Assembly: GCA_947648875.1 (NCBI GenBank)
Contig: CANSPM010000022.1
Span: 1 to 56,993, forward strand
DNA: 56,993 nucleotides
DNA from: an uncultured Lachnospiraceae bacterium
GTDB taxonomy: Bacteria > Bacillota > Clostridia > Lachnospirales > Lachnospiraceae
Direction of reading: 5' to 3'
Shown here: positions 48,590 through 56,993 of the stretch, piece by piece
Layout: every line of letters starts with the position of its first letter
How positions within the stretch are numbered: the stretch's first letter is position 1
Made by a program: the position numbers and the translations under genes
The notes under the pieces: model-generated
The model's database searches: none
What the model was told of the DNA's origin: nothing
Seen by the model: only the letters and a program-made list of their open reading frames with translations

Positions 48590-49072
48590 CTATTGCAACA
48601 GTTTGCACTCCTGTAGTACCTCCTGAAACGCTTTATAGAGAGACTCCGTATGATAACCGCCCACCTGCCATTCCGATAGGCTTTTCAGCCAGGGCAGATG
48701 GGGGTACTTCGCCTTCAAATCCTTATAATACGCATCTCCCGCGCAATAAAAGAACATGGCTATGCTAAGTTGTCCGGTCAGACAGGATTCGTTGGGCAAT
48801 TTCTCATGAAGTAACAGATGCAGTTGCTTACAGTCCAACAGATTATAAGAGATATTATCTGTGAGCGTACACTGATCAAAGCCTGCCAAATCCGCAGTAA
48901 TCAGTATATCCGGTTGATACGCTTTTATCTCCCCGATTAAGTCCCTGCGTTCCTGCGGGGTATATTGTATGCTGAATATCGTACTATTGTTTTCCTGTGA
49001 CAATCTCTCCTGAAATAGCTTCAGATCACATATGGAATTTATTGATTGTGCCGATACTATTACTGTTTTCAT
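48590..49072 (-). CDS. Hypothetical protein with Rossmann-like start
   Basis: A 160-residue protein of unknown function on the opposite strand within the glycosyltransferase cluster. It starts MKTVIVSAQSINSICDLK, and a middle strand YQPDILITADLAGFDQ suggests an alpha/beta fold like the N-domain of a GT-B enzyme. No transmembrane segment. GGAG lies 6 nt before the ATG. It is 42 nt from the convergent glycosyltransferase stop. It could be a glycosyltransferase fragment or a partner protein. Confidence 0.65.
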   Translation of the reverse strand: MKTVIVSAQSINSICDLKLFQERLSQENNSTIFSIQYTPQERRDLIGEIKAYQPDILITADLAGFDQCTLTDNISYNLLDCKQLHLLLHEKLPNESCLTGQLSIAMFFYCAGDAYYKDLKAKYPHLPWLKSLSEWQVGGYHTESLYKAFQEVLQECKLLQ

Positions 49073-49392
49073 ATTTTTCTCCGCTACAGACTATAGCCAT
49101 TTATCTGGCTGACAAATGTTCCTATATTCCACAGTATATCCGCCCCCCTGGACAAAATCAATAGAAAGCCGCAAGAATTTGTCCGCCTGACATAATTCGT
49201 ATTTTTTCCGGTTTTTGCGTGTGATATTTTATATATCATAAAATTTATGTCCTATTGAAAATAATGTAATCCATTAAAAATTTCACTATCCTTTGTCCCT
49301 CAAATCTGGTAATATAATTACATGGTTTTTACTGAAAAATTATCCACAGAACACGGTTCTATCTAAAACTATGAGAGCAAAGGGGACGCAAA
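49073..49392. other. AT-rich intergenic region
   Basis: This 320-nt divergent region has no gene I can support. It is AT-rich, with an imperfect palindrome around 49229-49255 (TGATATTTTATATATCATAAAA). A TATAAT at 49313-49318 may be the -10 of the methyltransferase gene; no good -35 precedes it. Confidence 0.4.
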
Positions 49393-51117
49393 ATGTATGA
49401 AGAACTGATACGGCAGATGAATCCACTGCCGAACCTGATTCTGGATTGGTATAGCGGGCAAGATATTTACTCTGAGGGAGATGTGGAGGACAAAATTATC
49501 CATATCATAGCCGAAACGCCCCCTGATGACTATGTGGATGCGATCTATGCAAACTTCGACTGGTCCACCTTCTACCACCTCACACACACTCGGCAGAATA
49601 TTCTGAACTGGTATCCCTTTGAGGCCGGTTCCCAAGTACTTGAGATCGGCTGCGGGATGGGGGCTATCACCAATATGCTGTGTTCACGCTGCGCGCATGT
49701 CACGGCTGTGGAATTATCCCTGAAAAGGGCTACCGCCACCCTCCTGCGCTGTCGGGAGCGGGACAACCTCGACATCATCGTGGGCAATCTAAACGATGTA
49801 GAATTTGGCAGGCAATATGACTACATCACCCTGATTGGCGTGCTTGAATATCAGGGAAGTTACACCGATAGAGCCAACCCTTACAAGGATTTTCTCCGGA
49901 AAGTGAAAACTCTCTTAAAACCTGGCGGAAAACTTCTGCTGGCCATTGAAAATCAGTATGGACTGAAATATTGGTGCGGCGCGCGGGAAGACCACACCGG
50001 TATTCCGTTTGAGGGGATGAACCAATATTCTGTAAGTCCCAAAAAGGTTCGTACATTTTCCGGCGCTTCGTTGGAAAATCTGATTCGGGAAAGCGGCTGG
50101 AAACACACGTTTTTTTATTATCCTCTGCCCGATTACAAGCTGCCTACCGTTATCTATTCCCAGGAGCATCTGCCAACCGATGAAAACATGTTGAACATGC
50201 ACCCTTACTACATCCCTGACGCATCCACGCTGATTGCGGACGAACGCCGCCTGTACGCAGACATAATTCACAATCATGTTTTTGCGTTTTTTGCCAATTC
50301 CTTTCTTGTTGAATGCAGCGACGACCCACAGGTGGGAGCTGTCTCTTTCGCCTCCCTCAGTTCGGAACGCATGCCCGAATATCGGATTGCCACGCGCTTT
50401 CTGGGGCATGAGAAAGTGGAAAAATTTGCACTGAACCTCCCTTCCGGGCAGCGGCACATAGAAATGATGCTGAAAAACGAGCAGGCTCTGCGGCAGCAGG
50501 GATTGCAGATCTGGGAAAGCCGCCTTGCGCGCAATTTGGCCGTTACCCCCTATTGTGAATCCCAGACATGGGAACAGCACTTATTGACCCTTTATGACAA
50601 CGGGGAGATATCCCTCATCTACACCGTGCTGGATACCCTGTGGGAGGAAATAACGCGTTCCGCTCCGGCGGTTTCCTGGGATCAAAACATTCTGTATACC
50701 CTGGGTTTGAACATCTTGCCCGACGAAGGAAAGTATGGCCTTATTCTGGAAACCGGCTATCTGGATATGCTGTTTCGCAATGCCTTTTATACGGAAAATG
50801 GCATCTACTGGTTTGACCAGGAATGGACTCTGGAAAATGTGCCTGCAAAGTATGTCTTATACCGGGCCTTGACACAGTTCTACAGTTCCTGGAAGCGCGT
50901 CCATGAGATCCTGCCCGTAGGGGAGATCCTTCTGCGTTATGACCTGCTCCCTCCCTGGAAAGATTTTCAGGCTCTGGACAATCTTTTTGCCGGTGTCGTT
51001 GTAGACCCGGCCCAGCTGGCCGAACACAGATTCTTTGAGACAGTGGATGCGCAAATCCATATCACAAATATACAAAAACTGATCCGACATAACAGGGGTG
51101 AAAACAATGAGGAATGA
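49393..51117 (+). CDS. SAM-dependent methyltransferase, long form
   Basis: A 574-residue cytoplasmic protein. A class I methyltransferase domain occupies about residues 60-215: VLEIGCGMGAITNML (Glu84 in motif I), VTAVELSLKRA, and YDYITLIGVLEYQ. GGKLLLAIENQYGLKYW also fits. The remaining 350 residues form an extra region with no family I can name (HPYYIPDASTLIADERRLY, YWFDQEWTLENVPAKYVLYR). Such long methyltransferases are found with glycosyltransferases in surface-glycan clusters. Its end overlaps the next gene by 11 nt, indicating coupled translation. AAAGGGGAC precedes the ATG. Confidence 0.82.
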   Translation: MYEELIRQMNPLPNLILDWYSGQDIYSEGDVEDKIIHIIAETPPDDYVDAIYANFDWSTFYHLTHTRQNILNWYPFEAGSQVLEIGCGMGAITNMLCSRCAHVTAVELSLKRATATLLRCRERDNLDIIVGNLNDVEFGRQYDYITLIGVLEYQGSYTDRANPYKDFLRKVKTLLKPGGKLLLAIENQYGLKYWCGAREDHTGIPFEGMNQYSVSPKKVRTFSGASLENLIRESGWKHTFFYYPLPDYKLPTVIYSQEHLPTDENMLNMHPYYIPDASTLIADERRLYADIIHNHVFAFFANSFLVECSDDPQVGAVSFASLSSERMPEYRIATRFLGHEKVEKFALNLPSGQRHIEMMLKNEQALRQQGLQIWESRLARNLAVTPYCESQTWEQHLLTLYDNGEISLIYTVLDTLWEEITRSAPAVSWDQNILYTLGLNILPDEGKYGLILETGYLDMLFRNAFYTENGIYWFDQEWTLENVPAKYVLYRALTQFYSSWKRVHEILPVGEILLRYDLLPPWKDFQALDNLFAGVVVDPAQLAEHRFFETVDAQIHITNIQKLIRHNRGENNEE

Positions 51118-52150
51118 ACAGAGCGATATCCACACAGAAGAGTTGGAGGCATTACGTGGACAGATCGAGTATATGACAGCGGAACTGGACCGGCAGGGAC
51201 AGACTCTCCAGCAAGTATGCCAGGTAATTAACAATCTGACCCAGCTGCTGACCTCCATAGAGCAAAATAGTCGTATCAATGCTCAAAATATTAACGTATT
51301 AAAAAATCGTCTGGAGAATCTCCCCTATGAGATCAGTGATCCTGCATGCGCTGAAAAATACGCTATTCCGCAGATTATGTCCCTTGAAGAGACAATCCGT
51401 TTGATTGTACATGAGCATAAGTCCATCGCCAGATTTGGAGATGGAGAATTTGGACTGATGTTCGGAGATTCCAGATGGCGTTTTCAGCGGACGGACGAGA
51501 GGCTGGCGTTACGCCTGCGCCAGGTAGTTACCGCTGACGCACCCGACGTTTTAATAGGATTAAACAATTTTTATGGCGACTTGTCCCACAGAACCATGCA
51601 GGATGCCGACGGAATACGCTCCTACATCACTCCTGCCATCCGGGCCCAACATATGGAACTTATAAATACCCGGCGAATATACGCAAATGCCTGCATATCC
51701 CGCGCCACTTCCCGGGATATGGTTAAGCTCCAGAAAGAGATCTGGGACGATAAGGATTGTGTCTTTATAGAAGGCAGGCAGACTCGTATGGGTGTGGGAA
51801 ACGACCTGTTTGACAATACCCGTTCCATCCAGCGCATATTGTGCCCCGCCGAGAACGCGTATGACCGTTACGATGAAATACTGGCGGAGACAAAAAAACT
51901 GCCTGCCTCCAAGACTCTGCTGATCGCTTTGGGCCCCACGGCCAGTGTTCTGGCCTACGACCTGGCCCTTGCGGGATATCATGCAATAGATATCGGGCAT
52001 GTGGACCTGTCATATGAATGGCTGATCCGAAACAATGGAGCCAAGACTGCCGTAAGTACCAAATATAACAATGAATATCCAGACGGCTATATTGTGGAGG
52101 AGATCCGCGACCCTGTATATGATTCTCAGATTATCGCCGATTTAAGTTAA
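51107..52150 (+). CDS. GT-D fold glycosyltransferase with N-terminal coiled coil
   Basis: A 347-residue protein. Residues about 5-75 form a coiled coil (EELEALRGQIEYMTAELDRQ and following). From about residue 100 it resembles the GT-D (DUF1792) glycosyltransferases, with the DxE-type motif RFGDGEFGLM (Asp112, Glu114) that binds metal and nucleotide sugar. It also has DVLIGLNNFYGDL and GPTASVLAYDLALAGYHAID. Known GT-D enzymes add glucose to serine-rich surface glycoproteins in streptococci; here the acceptor is unknown. I prefer ATG 51107 (AGGGGTG upstream) to the GTG three codons earlier. It is coupled to the methyltransferase. Confidence 0.85.
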   Translation: MRNEQSDIHTEELEALRGQIEYMTAELDRQGQTLQQVCQVINNLTQLLTSIEQNSRINAQNINVLKNRLENLPYEISDPACAEKYAIPQIMSLEETIRLIVHEHKSIARFGDGEFGLMFGDSRWRFQRTDERLALRLRQVVTADAPDVLIGLNNFYGDLSHRTMQDADGIRSYITPAIRAQHMELINTRRIYANACISRATSRDMVKLQKEIWDDKDCVFIEGRQTRMGVGNDLFDNTRSIQRILCPAENAYDRYDEILAETKKLPASKTLLIALGPTASVLAYDLALAGYHAIDIGHVDLSYEWLIRNNGAKTAVSTKYNNEYPDGYIVEEIRDPVYDSQIIADLS

Positions 52151-52279
52151 GTTCCGGCGCGGAGTATTCTGTATACAAGGTAACGACCTTAAAGGGGTGC
52201 ATAAATCCAACAAAGGGCTTCCCTTTACAACACGCAGATGCTATACTCAATACATCATCACAATATGGGAGGAGTCGGC

Positions 52280-53473
52280 ATGGATTGTGAAAATACCTGC
52301 AACTGCATACAAAACATCAGAATCCTGTATATGGACTGGAGCTGCTATGGCGGAAAGGACATGAAGCAGACCCTGCTGGCCTGTGGGGCAAAAGTATCAT
52401 TTTACCCCTTTAATCCTAGGACAGACCGCAATGCCCCGGCTTTCGAGGAAGATTTCGGCTCCGCAATACGCTCTTTCTCTCCGCAGTTCGTCTTCTCTTT
52501 CAACTATTTTCCGGTTATCTCCAAAGTGTGCAATGCCCTGGAGGTGACTTATGTGTCCTGGGTGTACGATAATCCTCTGGTTTCACTGTATTCCTATACT
52601 TTAGCTAATTCCTGTAACAGAGTGTTCCTCTTCGACAGGCAGGAATATCTTTTTTTTCAAGGCAATGGAATACCTACGGTACATTACCTTCCGCTGGCAG
52701 CGGCTCCCGGACGCCTCAAAACCGATTTTTCCCAGGCCCCCGTCTCCCATAAATACGCAGCAGATGTGTCCTTTGTCGGGTCCCTGTACACAGAGCCCAA
52801 ACACAGGCTATATGAGCGCGTCAAAAATCTCCCTGATCGGACCAGAGGATATCTGGATGCCATTATGCAAGCTCAAAAACAGGTATATGGTGCCTCTTTT
52901 CTGGAGGATCTGCTGACCGAAGAGATCCTCTCTGACCTGCGCAAGGCATACCCATGCCCCCCCAATTCCGATGGAGTGGAGACGGAAAGCTACCTCTACA
53001 GCAACTATTTTTTACTGCGGCATGTGACTGCCATGGAGCGGGCGGAACTGATTCGGGAAATCGGTAAAAATTATCCTTTGCAATTATATACGAACGATAC
53101 TTCCTATACCTGTCCCGGCTGTGTCAATCACGGCCCTGCGGATTATTACCGTGAATCCCCTTATATATTCCGCCATAGCCGGATCAACTTAAATATCACT
53201 CTGCGCAGCATCAAAAGCGGTATCCCTCTGCGTGCCTTTGATATCATGGGCAGTCAGGGTTTTCTGCTTACCAACTACCAGGAGGATTTTGCGGATTGTT
53301 TCACTCCGGGACAGGATTATGTATATTACTCGGATGTGGAAGATCTGATGGCCAAGATAGAATATTTCCTGTGCCATGAAAAAGAACGCGCGGAGATTGC
53401 CCGGACCGGATATGAGGAAATTCTGAGGCATCACACCTACGAACACCGCATCCCCGTGTTATTTGGCGCGTAG
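52280..53473 (+). CDS. CgeB/DUF3880-like glycosyltransferase (second copy)
   Basis: A 397-residue paralogue of the gene at 47393. It contains FSPQFVFSFNYFPVISKVC, TYVSWVYDNPLVSLY, FLFDRQEY, DVSFVGSLYTEPKHRLYE, and the C-terminal FRHSRINLNITLRSIKSGIP with DIMGSQGFLLTNYQEDF. The N-terminus has a short Cys-containing addition (CENTCNCI). GGGAGGAG lies 5 nt before ATG 52280. It is 129 nt after the GT-D gene. The two copies probably add different sugars or act in sequence (inference). Confidence 0.85.
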   Translation: MDCENTCNCIQNIRILYMDWSCYGGKDMKQTLLACGAKVSFYPFNPRTDRNAPAFEEDFGSAIRSFSPQFVFSFNYFPVISKVCNALEVTYVSWVYDNPLVSLYSYTLANSCNRVFLFDRQEYLFFQGNGIPTVHYLPLAAAPGRLKTDFSQAPVSHKYAADVSFVGSLYTEPKHRLYERVKNLPDRTRGYLDAIMQAQKQVYGASFLEDLLTEEILSDLRKAYPCPPNSDGVETESYLYSNYFLLRHVTAMERAELIREIGKNYPLQLYTNDTSYTCPGCVNHGPADYYRESPYIFRHSRINLNITLRSIKSGIPLRAFDIMGSQGFLLTNYQEDFADCFTPGQDYVYYSDVEDLMAKIEYFLCHEKERAEIARTGYEEILRHHTYEHRIPVLFGA

Positions 53474-53571
53474 TTCTTCTGCGCCATTCGGCGCCAGCCC
53501 CTGGCTATTTTCCAGGGATTATGACAAAAGACTTTTATACCCAAGTGGATTCAAGAAAGGTATGACAGACC

Positions 53572-54123
53572 ATGAGAACACTATCTGATTTGCAGGAAGA
53601 GGCAGAGAATTATTTTCGACAGATGAAGTTGGATCAAAGCACCACCCAAAACGCATACCAGACCATCCTTCATACAATGGACAGGGCTCTGAAGGAGCGG
53701 GACTATGTTTCCTTATCCCGGCTAATCCCCTATATAGAAGAAGGAGACGGACATCTGGCTTTCCAGTATATCGGTAAAACGCGCCGCTTTCTGCGCATGC
53801 TGCATATAATAACACTGGAAAATAAATACCATAAGGTTCTTTTTTGCAGCGGCTGTGACAGCGTTCAGGCTCTCTGGGACAAATATATGTTGACCCTGTT
53901 TGCCTTCCGCCGTCTGCGCTTTCAACTCTCCGAGGAATCTATGGAGGACGCAGTCTGTTATCTACAGGCCCACCCCGTATCACACCTTGCGGCCTACATG
54001 ATGGTGCAGGATGAACTATTGATACCCGACAGAGATTTCTATGAGACACTGGCGTTCATCTATGCCAGGGAATGGAGCCTTGAAGACAAAACGCAGTTTC
54101 ATTCCCTGACAAACGGAGCTTAA
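53572..54123 (+). CDS. Hypothetical helical protein in the glycosylation cluster
   Basis: A 183-residue soluble protein, mostly alpha-helical by its heptad-like spacing. It has LQEEAENYFRQMKLDQ at the N-terminus, a central KVLFCSGCDSVQALWDKYML stretch and FAFRRLRFQLSEESMEDAV. I do not recognise a family. It follows the second CgeB-like gene by 98 nt in the same direction and is convergent with the GT2-methyltransferase fusion. A purine-rich AGAAAGG lies upstream. It is likely a cluster-specific accessory protein. Confidence 0.65.
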   Translation: MRTLSDLQEEAENYFRQMKLDQSTTQNAYQTILHTMDRALKERDYVSLSRLIPYIEEGDGHLAFQYIGKTRRFLRMLHIITLENKYHKVLFCSGCDSVQALWDKYMLTLFAFRRLRFQLSEESMEDAVCYLQAHPVSHLAAYMMVQDELLIPDRDFYETLAFIYAREWSLEDKTQFHSLTNGA

Positions 54124-54184
54124 TCGGCACGCCTTCCTCCAGATTCCCGCGCCGCCCCCGGTATTGTGCATGGACGCAGGAATA

Positions 54185-55534
54185 TCACGAAGAAGTTCTG
54201 ATTTTAGCACGAACCACATATTGAAAGGTCTTATACATATGTCTTGAAGTACCCTCGGACAACTCCATCAACCTGTCAATCAATGTCTCCTGCTGCGCTG
54301 TAACCGGAGGTATGAGCGACGTAACCGTCTCCATTTCATATCCCCCCGCATCAAACATTTTGGCGATTTCATTGTATGTAAACAGATGAATATGGGTTTT
54401 ATCCAACAGCCCTTTTTCTGTGTAAGTAAAATAGCCCTGTAGCAGTTTCTCCATCACAGAGATATGCATAAGATTGGGTATACTTGCCAGTATATATCCT
54501 TCCTCTTTTAAAAATCTCCTGCAATATCGTAATGTCTCCAATGGGTCATGCAGATGTTCCAGTACATCCCCAAATAGAATGTAATCCAATGTATGGTCGT
54601 CAAAGTCCAGATTTTTTTCCTCTATATTTTTTGACTGCACGTTCGCCACATGGGAAGCTATCATGGCGGCCCTCTCATTTATTTCTACGCCATATACCGC
54701 CGCACAGGGGAATTGATTACGTATTTCCAACAGGGTTGCCCCACAGTCGCATCCTATTTCCAACACACTGAAGGACGCCCCCCTGTCTCGGTGAATCAAG
54801 TCTACCAAATTGGCATTAAACGAGCTAAAATAATGCATGCCCCATTTTCTTTCAATTACAGTGTCTTCCGTTTGGCTGCCGCCGAAAAATGGCCCGCTGC
54901 CTCGCATATCCCAGAAAACGGCACCCGGACAGACCTGCAAATCCCAGTCATTCAATACCATGCGGAATCCCAGATCCTTCATAACATACTCCTGGCTGAC
55001 CAGTTCTTCGTCAAAATCGCCTAACTGTGACAGCATTTCGGCTTTCAGCAGTACAATATCCGGATGGAGGTCCAGAATCCGTTTACACTGCCCGATCCCG
55101 TCCGCCCCATCTGCCCATCGCACCGCCGCCTCGTAATCCGTCAGATCCTGTAGCCTTTGGGGAAAGGGAAAGCTGTTAGACATGCCCCCCACCGCCCCAG
55201 TGGCCGGTTCCTGATATAATAGCGCCTGCATTCGTCCCAGGGCCTGTGGCGTCAACATAAAGTGCGCATCCATGATCAGCAGATCGCCGTCTATTTCCAG
55301 GGCATGACACACTTTATTAACCACTTGTCCGAAGGGCAATTCTCCCTCCTCCATATAGACACAGGTAATGTCTTCCTGCTCCCTGGCCCATTCCGCTATT
55401 GCGTCGTCGGAATGATTATCCACCACCACAACCGACAATTCCTCTATATCCGCAAACAATCTAATACTCTGTATAGATAATTTCACATACTCTGCCGCGT
55501 TATGCAAAACCATTAATATTGTCATACCCTTCAT
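54185..55534 (-). CDS. GT2 glycosyltransferase-methyltransferase fusion
   Basis: A 449-residue bifunctional protein. Residues 1-215 are a GT-A family 2 glycosyltransferase: VVVVDNHSDDAIAEWA, DLLIMDAHFMLTP, GAVGGMSNSF, then the acceptor-side DFDEELVSQEYVMKDLG. Residues about 235-449 are a class I SAM methyltransferase: LEIGCDCGATLLEIR (Glu259), GVEINERAA, DYILFGDVLEHLHDPLE and GYILASIPNLMHISV. It could add a sugar and then methylate it. The C-terminal part resembles the partial gene at the right edge. It is on the opposite strand to most of the cluster. Confidence 0.88.
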   Translation of the reverse strand: MKGMTILMVLHNAAEYVKLSIQSIRLFADIEELSVVVVDNHSDDAIAEWAREQEDITCVYMEEGELPFGQVVNKVCHALEIDGDLLIMDAHFMLTPQALGRMQALLYQEPATGAVGGMSNSFPFPQRLQDLTDYEAAVRWADGADGIGQCKRILDLHPDIVLLKAEMLSQLGDFDEELVSQEYVMKDLGFRMVLNDWDLQVCPGAVFWDMRGSGPFFGGSQTEDTVIERKWGMHYFSSFNANLVDLIHRDRGASFSVLEIGCDCGATLLEIRNQFPCAAVYGVEINERAAMIASHVANVQSKNIEEKNLDFDDHTLDYILFGDVLEHLHDPLETLRYCRRFLKEEGYILASIPNLMHISVMEKLLQGYFTYTEKGLLDKTHIHLFTYNEIAKMFDAGGYEMETVTSLIPPVTAQQETLIDRLMELSEGTSRHMYKTFQYVVRAKIRTSS

Positions 55535-55869
55535 CGCAACAGCTCCCCCTTATACTTCTCCCTGCCGCTTATCCGAAGTGGATAGATTGTGTGCCATCCC
55601 CCAGCCTGTCGGATCAGCTCTTGATCGTAAAATTAATTTGCAGCAACTACACCGTCGCCGCTTTGTATGATATCCCATGTATCATTTTACCATAGATCGC
55701 CTTGGTTATCCACTGCTATTATATGAATATCAACGAAACTCTTTTTAAAAGGCCAAAATACCTCTATGCAGATTACTCAAATTATGCTAAAATATCTTAA
55801 TCTGGAAAAAACCCGGAGCCATAAGTACATAAGGCCCAATATCTCTCAGAAGGAAAGAGCGTCTCCCCT
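55535..55869. other. Divergent intergenic region
   Basis: 335 nt between the GT2-methyltransferase fusion (minus) and the GT2-like gene (plus). I see no gene. A TGCTAAAAT at 55785-55793 could be an extended -10 for the rightward gene; no -35 is convincing. Confidence 0.35.
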
Positions 55870-56577
55870 ATGGATGATCATAAATTTGCTTTTATCATAT
55901 GCACTAACAATACTTTACTTTTGGAAGAATGTCTACACTATATTGACCACCTGGCTATCCCTGATGGTTACGAGGTAGAATTGCTGACAATTGCGGACGC
56001 CTCCTGTATGACACAGGGCTACAACGAGGCAATGCTGGCTTCCGACGCCAAATATAAGATTTACATGCATCAGGACGTATTTATCCTCAACCGGAATATT
56101 CTGGGAGACCTTTTGGCTGTTTTTGCATCCGACCCCCAGATCGGGATGATCGGTATGGTGGGATATGAAACAGTGGCGGCGGATGGAATTATGTGGCACA
56201 CTGACAGAACCGGCTCTATCTATATACGGCATCCCCAGGTTCCTTATCCCGCACTGTCCGACTACCGCTACCATATCACAGACGGATATGAATTTGTCGC
56301 GGAAATTGATGGATTTTTTATGGCCAGCAGTCAGGATCTGCCCTGGGATATTGACAGGCTGGATGGCTGGGATTTCTATGATGCTTTTCAGAGCATCCGT
56401 TTTTTATTGAAGGGATATAAAATTGCCGTTCCCTGCCAAAGACATCCCTGGTGCATGCATGACGATGACAAAATGCTGAGTCTGTATAATTATGATCACT
56501 ACCGACAGATATTCCTGCAGGAATACCATCCGTTCCTTGGGAAATCCTATGCGGAAATTCTGGCCCTGGCCACATAG
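55870..56577 (+). CDS. Family 2-like glycosyltransferase
   Basis: A 235-residue soluble GT-A-type protein. It starts KFAFIICTNNTLLLEECL, has ADASCMTQGYNEAM and the metal-binding region KYKIYMHQDVFI (HQD as the DxD equivalent). The acceptor region EIDGFFMAS, then DGWDFYDAFQSIRFLLKGY, is typical of the glycosyltransferase-like family seen with Lachnospiraceae surface glycans. It ends KSYAEILALA. AAGGAAAG lies upstream of the ATG. It is followed by a convergent partial methyltransferase gene. Confidence 0.83.
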   Translation: MDDHKFAFIICTNNTLLLEECLHYIDHLAIPDGYEVELLTIADASCMTQGYNEAMLASDAKYKIYMHQDVFILNRNILGDLLAVFASDPQIGMIGMVGYETVAADGIMWHTDRTGSIYIRHPQVPYPALSDYRYHITDGYEFVAEIDGFFMASSQDLPWDIDRLDGWDFYDAFQSIRFLLKGYKIAVPCQRHPWCMHDDDKMLSLYNYDHYRQIFLQEYHPFLGKSYAEILALAT

Positions 56578-56637
56578 TGAAAACAGTCCCGGGGCAACAT
56601 GCCCCCGTCCTCGGCCTGCGAGAAACGCAGTGCCGGA

Positions 56638-56993
56638 TCAGGACTCTCCGTCTGCCTGTGGTACGCCTCTTCTCGCCCGAAAAACATACTGATGAGCCAG
56701 AAACTGCTCTTTGTCCGCGCACCCCGGGATTTGCAGTATCCCCTCCAGACACTGCAACTCTTCCTCTCCCCATTCGGCCTTATTCCCCAAGTACTGCAAT
56801 TTTTCCATGTGGAAACCACATTGTGAAAACAAACTGCTTATACTGTTCAAGGTGAAAAACCGTAACGGTCCTGCGCCTGGCCTGTCAGATCCCGTATATT
56901 CAGATTTGCCCTGTAGCAAAGGGCATAAAACCGACAAATTCGGCTCTTCAAGGGTAATGGTGGGTAAAAAACACCCACAACCCCAGTGTTTAT
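56638..56993 (-). CDS. C-terminal part of a SAM methyltransferase, cut by the window edge
   Basis: The frame is open to the right edge, so only about the last 118 residues are visible. GCFLPTITLEEPNLSVL matches the late methyltransferase strand (compare GYILASIPNLMHISV of the fusion protein). LQGKSEYT, LRFFTLNSISSLFSQCGF and the terminal HQYVFRARR also parallel the end of that protein. The start and the SAM-binding motif lie outside the window, so it is not possible to say whether it too is fused to a glycosyltransferase. Confidence 0.65.
   Translation of the reverse strand, partial: KHWGCGCFLPTITLEEPNLSVLCPLLQGKSEYTGSDRPGAGPLRFFTLNSISSLFSQCGFHMEKLQYLGNKAEWGEEELQCLEGILQIPGCADKEQFLAHQYVFRARRGVPQADGES

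Overview
The window is a stretch of a Gram-positive (Firmicutes) chromosome, most likely from the family Lachnospiraceae (Clostridia). The basis is the translation and transcription gene set, consensus TTGACA-N17-TATAAT promoters, a T-box leader in front of valS, DUF4860-type pseudopilins, a SecE of only 67 residues, acidic C-terminal tails on RpoB and RpoC, and CgeB-like and GT-D glycosyltransferases. This placement is inference; there is no rRNA or tRNA gene in the window to confirm it.

Minus-strand information-processing genes fill about half of the window, but the classical block is broken up. Read 5' to 3' on the minus strand it runs rpmG-secE-nusG-rplK-rplA (28624-26118), then a large membrane protein (25975-23879), then rplJ-rplL-rpoB-rpoC (23454-14284). 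After a further interruption of about 9.5 kb comes the str operon rpsL-rpsG-fusA-tuf (4733-23). Each part has its own consensus promoter and terminator or attenuator: the rpmG promoter at 28713, the terminator after rplA at 26065, the L10 promoter and attenuated leader at 23460-23750, a half-terminator plus promoter before rpoB at 22139-22234, and the str promoter at 4825.

The interruption between rpoC and rpsL holds rmlD (minus), an orphan ECF-like sigma factor, a transglutaminase-like lipoprotein, and a small type IV pilus or type II secretion-like operon (GspF-type platform plus four pilin-like proteins, but no ATPase or prepilin peptidase). It also holds a small cysteine-containing secreted protein (frameshifted) followed by an intact beta-propeller/solute-binding lipoprotein.

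From 28.9 to 46.6 kb lie mixed metabolic genes: asnA, a T-box-controlled valS of the short archaeal-like type, a DUF2716 protein followed by a 142-bp MITE-like element, and a second cysteine-peptide/lipoprotein module in which the lipoprotein is the broken partner. Then come an operon of an MraY-like transferase, GreA and a HAD-CPBP fusion, a decayed GGDEF gene, a GH2 and a GH3 glycosidase, and a NUDIX hydrolase.

From 46.9 kb to the right edge is a glycan-modification cluster: two paralogous CgeB-like glycosyltransferases, a 574-aa methyltransferase, a GT-D glycosyltransferase, a GT2-methyltransferase fusion, a GT2-like protein, three small proteins I cannot assign, and the C-terminal end of another methyltransferase at the edge. 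No polysaccharide export gene is present. The enzymes look soluble, as expected for glycosylation of a protein or surface structure in the cytoplasm (inference).
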